Source: Tsukamurella paurometabola DSM 20162 (GTDB taxonomy: Bacteria; Actinomycetota; Actinomycetes; Mycobacteriales; Mycobacteriaceae). Taken from it: a stretch of 64,000 nucleotides of DNA. Within the stretch, counting starts at the first letter, position 1. Every line of letters begins with the position of its first letter. The notes under the pieces are model-generated. The model worked only from the letters and a program-made list of their open reading frames with translations. It was not told the origin of the DNA and did not search any database. Of this stretch, positions 61,059-64,000 are shown piece by piece. The position numbers were made by a program, and so were the translations under genes. The stretch lies in assembly GCF_000092225.1 (NCBI RefSeq), contig NC_014158.1:2046001-2110000 (forward strand), written 5' to 3'.

Positions 61059-61724
61059 GTGACCAGCCCCACGGATGCCTCTGATTACACATCGCCGCAC
61101 TGGGATCGTGCGGCGCTCGTCCTGATCGATGTGCAGAACGATTTCGTCGACGGCGCCGCGTCGGTACCGGGAACCCGGGCGGCGCTCCCTGCCATGGCCC
61201 GATTGCTCGCGGCGTTCCGCGCGGCACACCGCCCGGTGGTGCACGTGGTCCGTCTCTATGTTCCCGGCGGCAGCGACGTCGACCCGTTGCGCCGATCGGC
61301 GATCGAGAGCGGCATCCGGATCGCGGCACCGGGCACAGCCGGTGCCGACGTGGCGGCCTCGCTGCTGTCGGTGCCGCTCGATGCCGAATGCCTCCTCGAC
61401 GATCGGCTCCAGCAGGTGGGCGACGATGAAGTGGTGCTGTTCAAGCCGCGCTGGTCGGCGTTCTATCGCACATCGCTCGATGAACACCTGCGCGGTCGTG
61501 GAGTGGACACCGTCGTCGTGGCGGGGTGCAACCTGCCGAACTGCCCGAGGGCGACGCTCTTCGATGCGACCGAGCGGGATTTCCGGGCCGTGGTCGTCGC
61601 CGACGCGACCTCACAGGCCACGGAGCGCCGGCTCGACGACCTGCGGTTGATCGGAGTCGAGGTCCGGAGGACCGCGCAGGTGGAGGCCGCCCTGGCCGAA
61701 AACGCAGTGGCGCCCAACCCATAG
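61059..61724 (+). CDS. Isochorismatase-family cysteine hydrolase
   Basis: 221 residues with the triad of this fold: D24 in VLIDVQNDFVDG, a lysine (about K128) in VLFKPRWSAFY, and the nucleophile cysteine C162 in VAGCNLPNCPRATLFDATE. A second cysteine, C157, lies five residues earlier, where relatives have a small residue. The family includes isochorismatases, nicotinamidases and other amidases; nothing here decides between them, although it lies downstream of the NAD genes. GTG at 61059 follows GGGAAG; a GTG at 61041 is also in frame. It precedes hisD by 9 bases and may be cotranscribed with hisDC. Confidence 0.85.
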   Translation: MTSPTDASDYTSPHWDRAALVLIDVQNDFVDGAASVPGTRAALPAMARLLAAFRAAHRPVVHVVRLYVPGGSDVDPLRRSAIESGIRIAAPGTAGADVAASLLSVPLDAECLLDDRLQQVGDDEVVLFKPRWSAFYRTSLDEHLRGRGVDTVVVAGCNLPNCPRATLFDATERDFRAVVVADATSQATERRLDDLRLIGVEVRRTAQVEAALAENAVAPNP

Positions 61725-61733
61725 AATGAGGCC

Positions 61734-64000
<2,267 letters not shown>

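Overview
The window is a GC-rich, gene-dense bacterial chromosome segment with many GTG starts and many genes overlapping by 4 bases (ATGA or GTGA). Gene content and order point to an actinobacterium of the Mycobacteriales (the mycolic-acid group; perhaps Tsukamurella or Gordonia, but the genus cannot be fixed by eye). The strongest evidence is the order ilvA ... bioA-bioF-bioD ... bioB-bsaP-DUF2567 ... nrtR/nadA-nadB-nadC ... hisD-hisC, which follows Mycobacterium tuberculosis Rv1559-Rv1600. A second mycobacterial block is alaS-ruvX-mltG-aroE-prepilin peptidase. I found no rRNA, tRNA, CRISPR array, insertion sequence or prophage. No gene-free stretch exceeds 300 bases; the longest is 40322-40576 (255 bases), upstream of bioA.

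Layout. 1-3.7 kb: end of a diacylglycerol-kinase-like gene, a DUF885 metallopeptidase-like protein, a small membrane protein and a YpfJ-type zinc metallopeptidase. 3.8-9.9 kb: aspS, a DUF389 membrane protein, a circularly permuted ATP-grasp/alpha-E fusion and a transglutaminase, the last three overlapping as one operon. 9.8-14.6 kb: a five-gene Dpp/Nik-type ABC importer on the minus strand, divergent from a histidine-rich ArsR regulator with a clear palindromic operator between them. 15-23.6 kb: a kinase-like phosphotransferase, rarA, alaS, ruvX, mltG, aroE, a thioesterase and a prepilin peptidase.

23.7-34.4 kb is the most accessory part. Three overlapping luciferase-like (LLM) flavin monooxygenases and an acyl-CoA ligase on the plus strand converge on a minus-strand run. 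That run is a NarL-type two-component pair, an amino-acid ABC importer and a fourth LLM enzyme. The pairing of an amino-acid importer with NtaA-type and other LLM monooxygenases resembles organosulfur-amino-acid scavenging loci such as Bacillus ytmI, but the substrate is not known.

34.4-40.3 kb: ilvA, a small membrane protein, a PPOX-class flavoprotein, two more LLM enzymes (one of the F420 type), and two proteins I do not recognise, one secreted. 40.6-46.8 kb: biotin synthesis. bioA-bioF-bioD are interrupted from bioB by a secreted PAP2 acid phosphatase; bioB overlaps the gene for its small partner BsaP. Two BioQ-type boxes precede bioB. 46.8-50.5 kb: an FMN reductase/LLM pair of the CE1759/CE1758 type, a patatin and a membrane protein. 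50.5-54.7 kb: de novo NAD synthesis, nadABC, with a divergent NrtR-type Nudix repressor and its operator. 54.6-57.5 kb: DoxX and DM13 proteins divergent from an OmpR-type two-component system. 57.5-61.7 kb: DUF1345, adhC, a VOC protein, an AraC regulator, a PlsC acyltransferase and an isochorismatase-like hydrolase. 61.7-64 kb: hisD and the start of hisC, which runs off the right edge.

Functions are assigned from motifs and remembered family features only; no database search was run.
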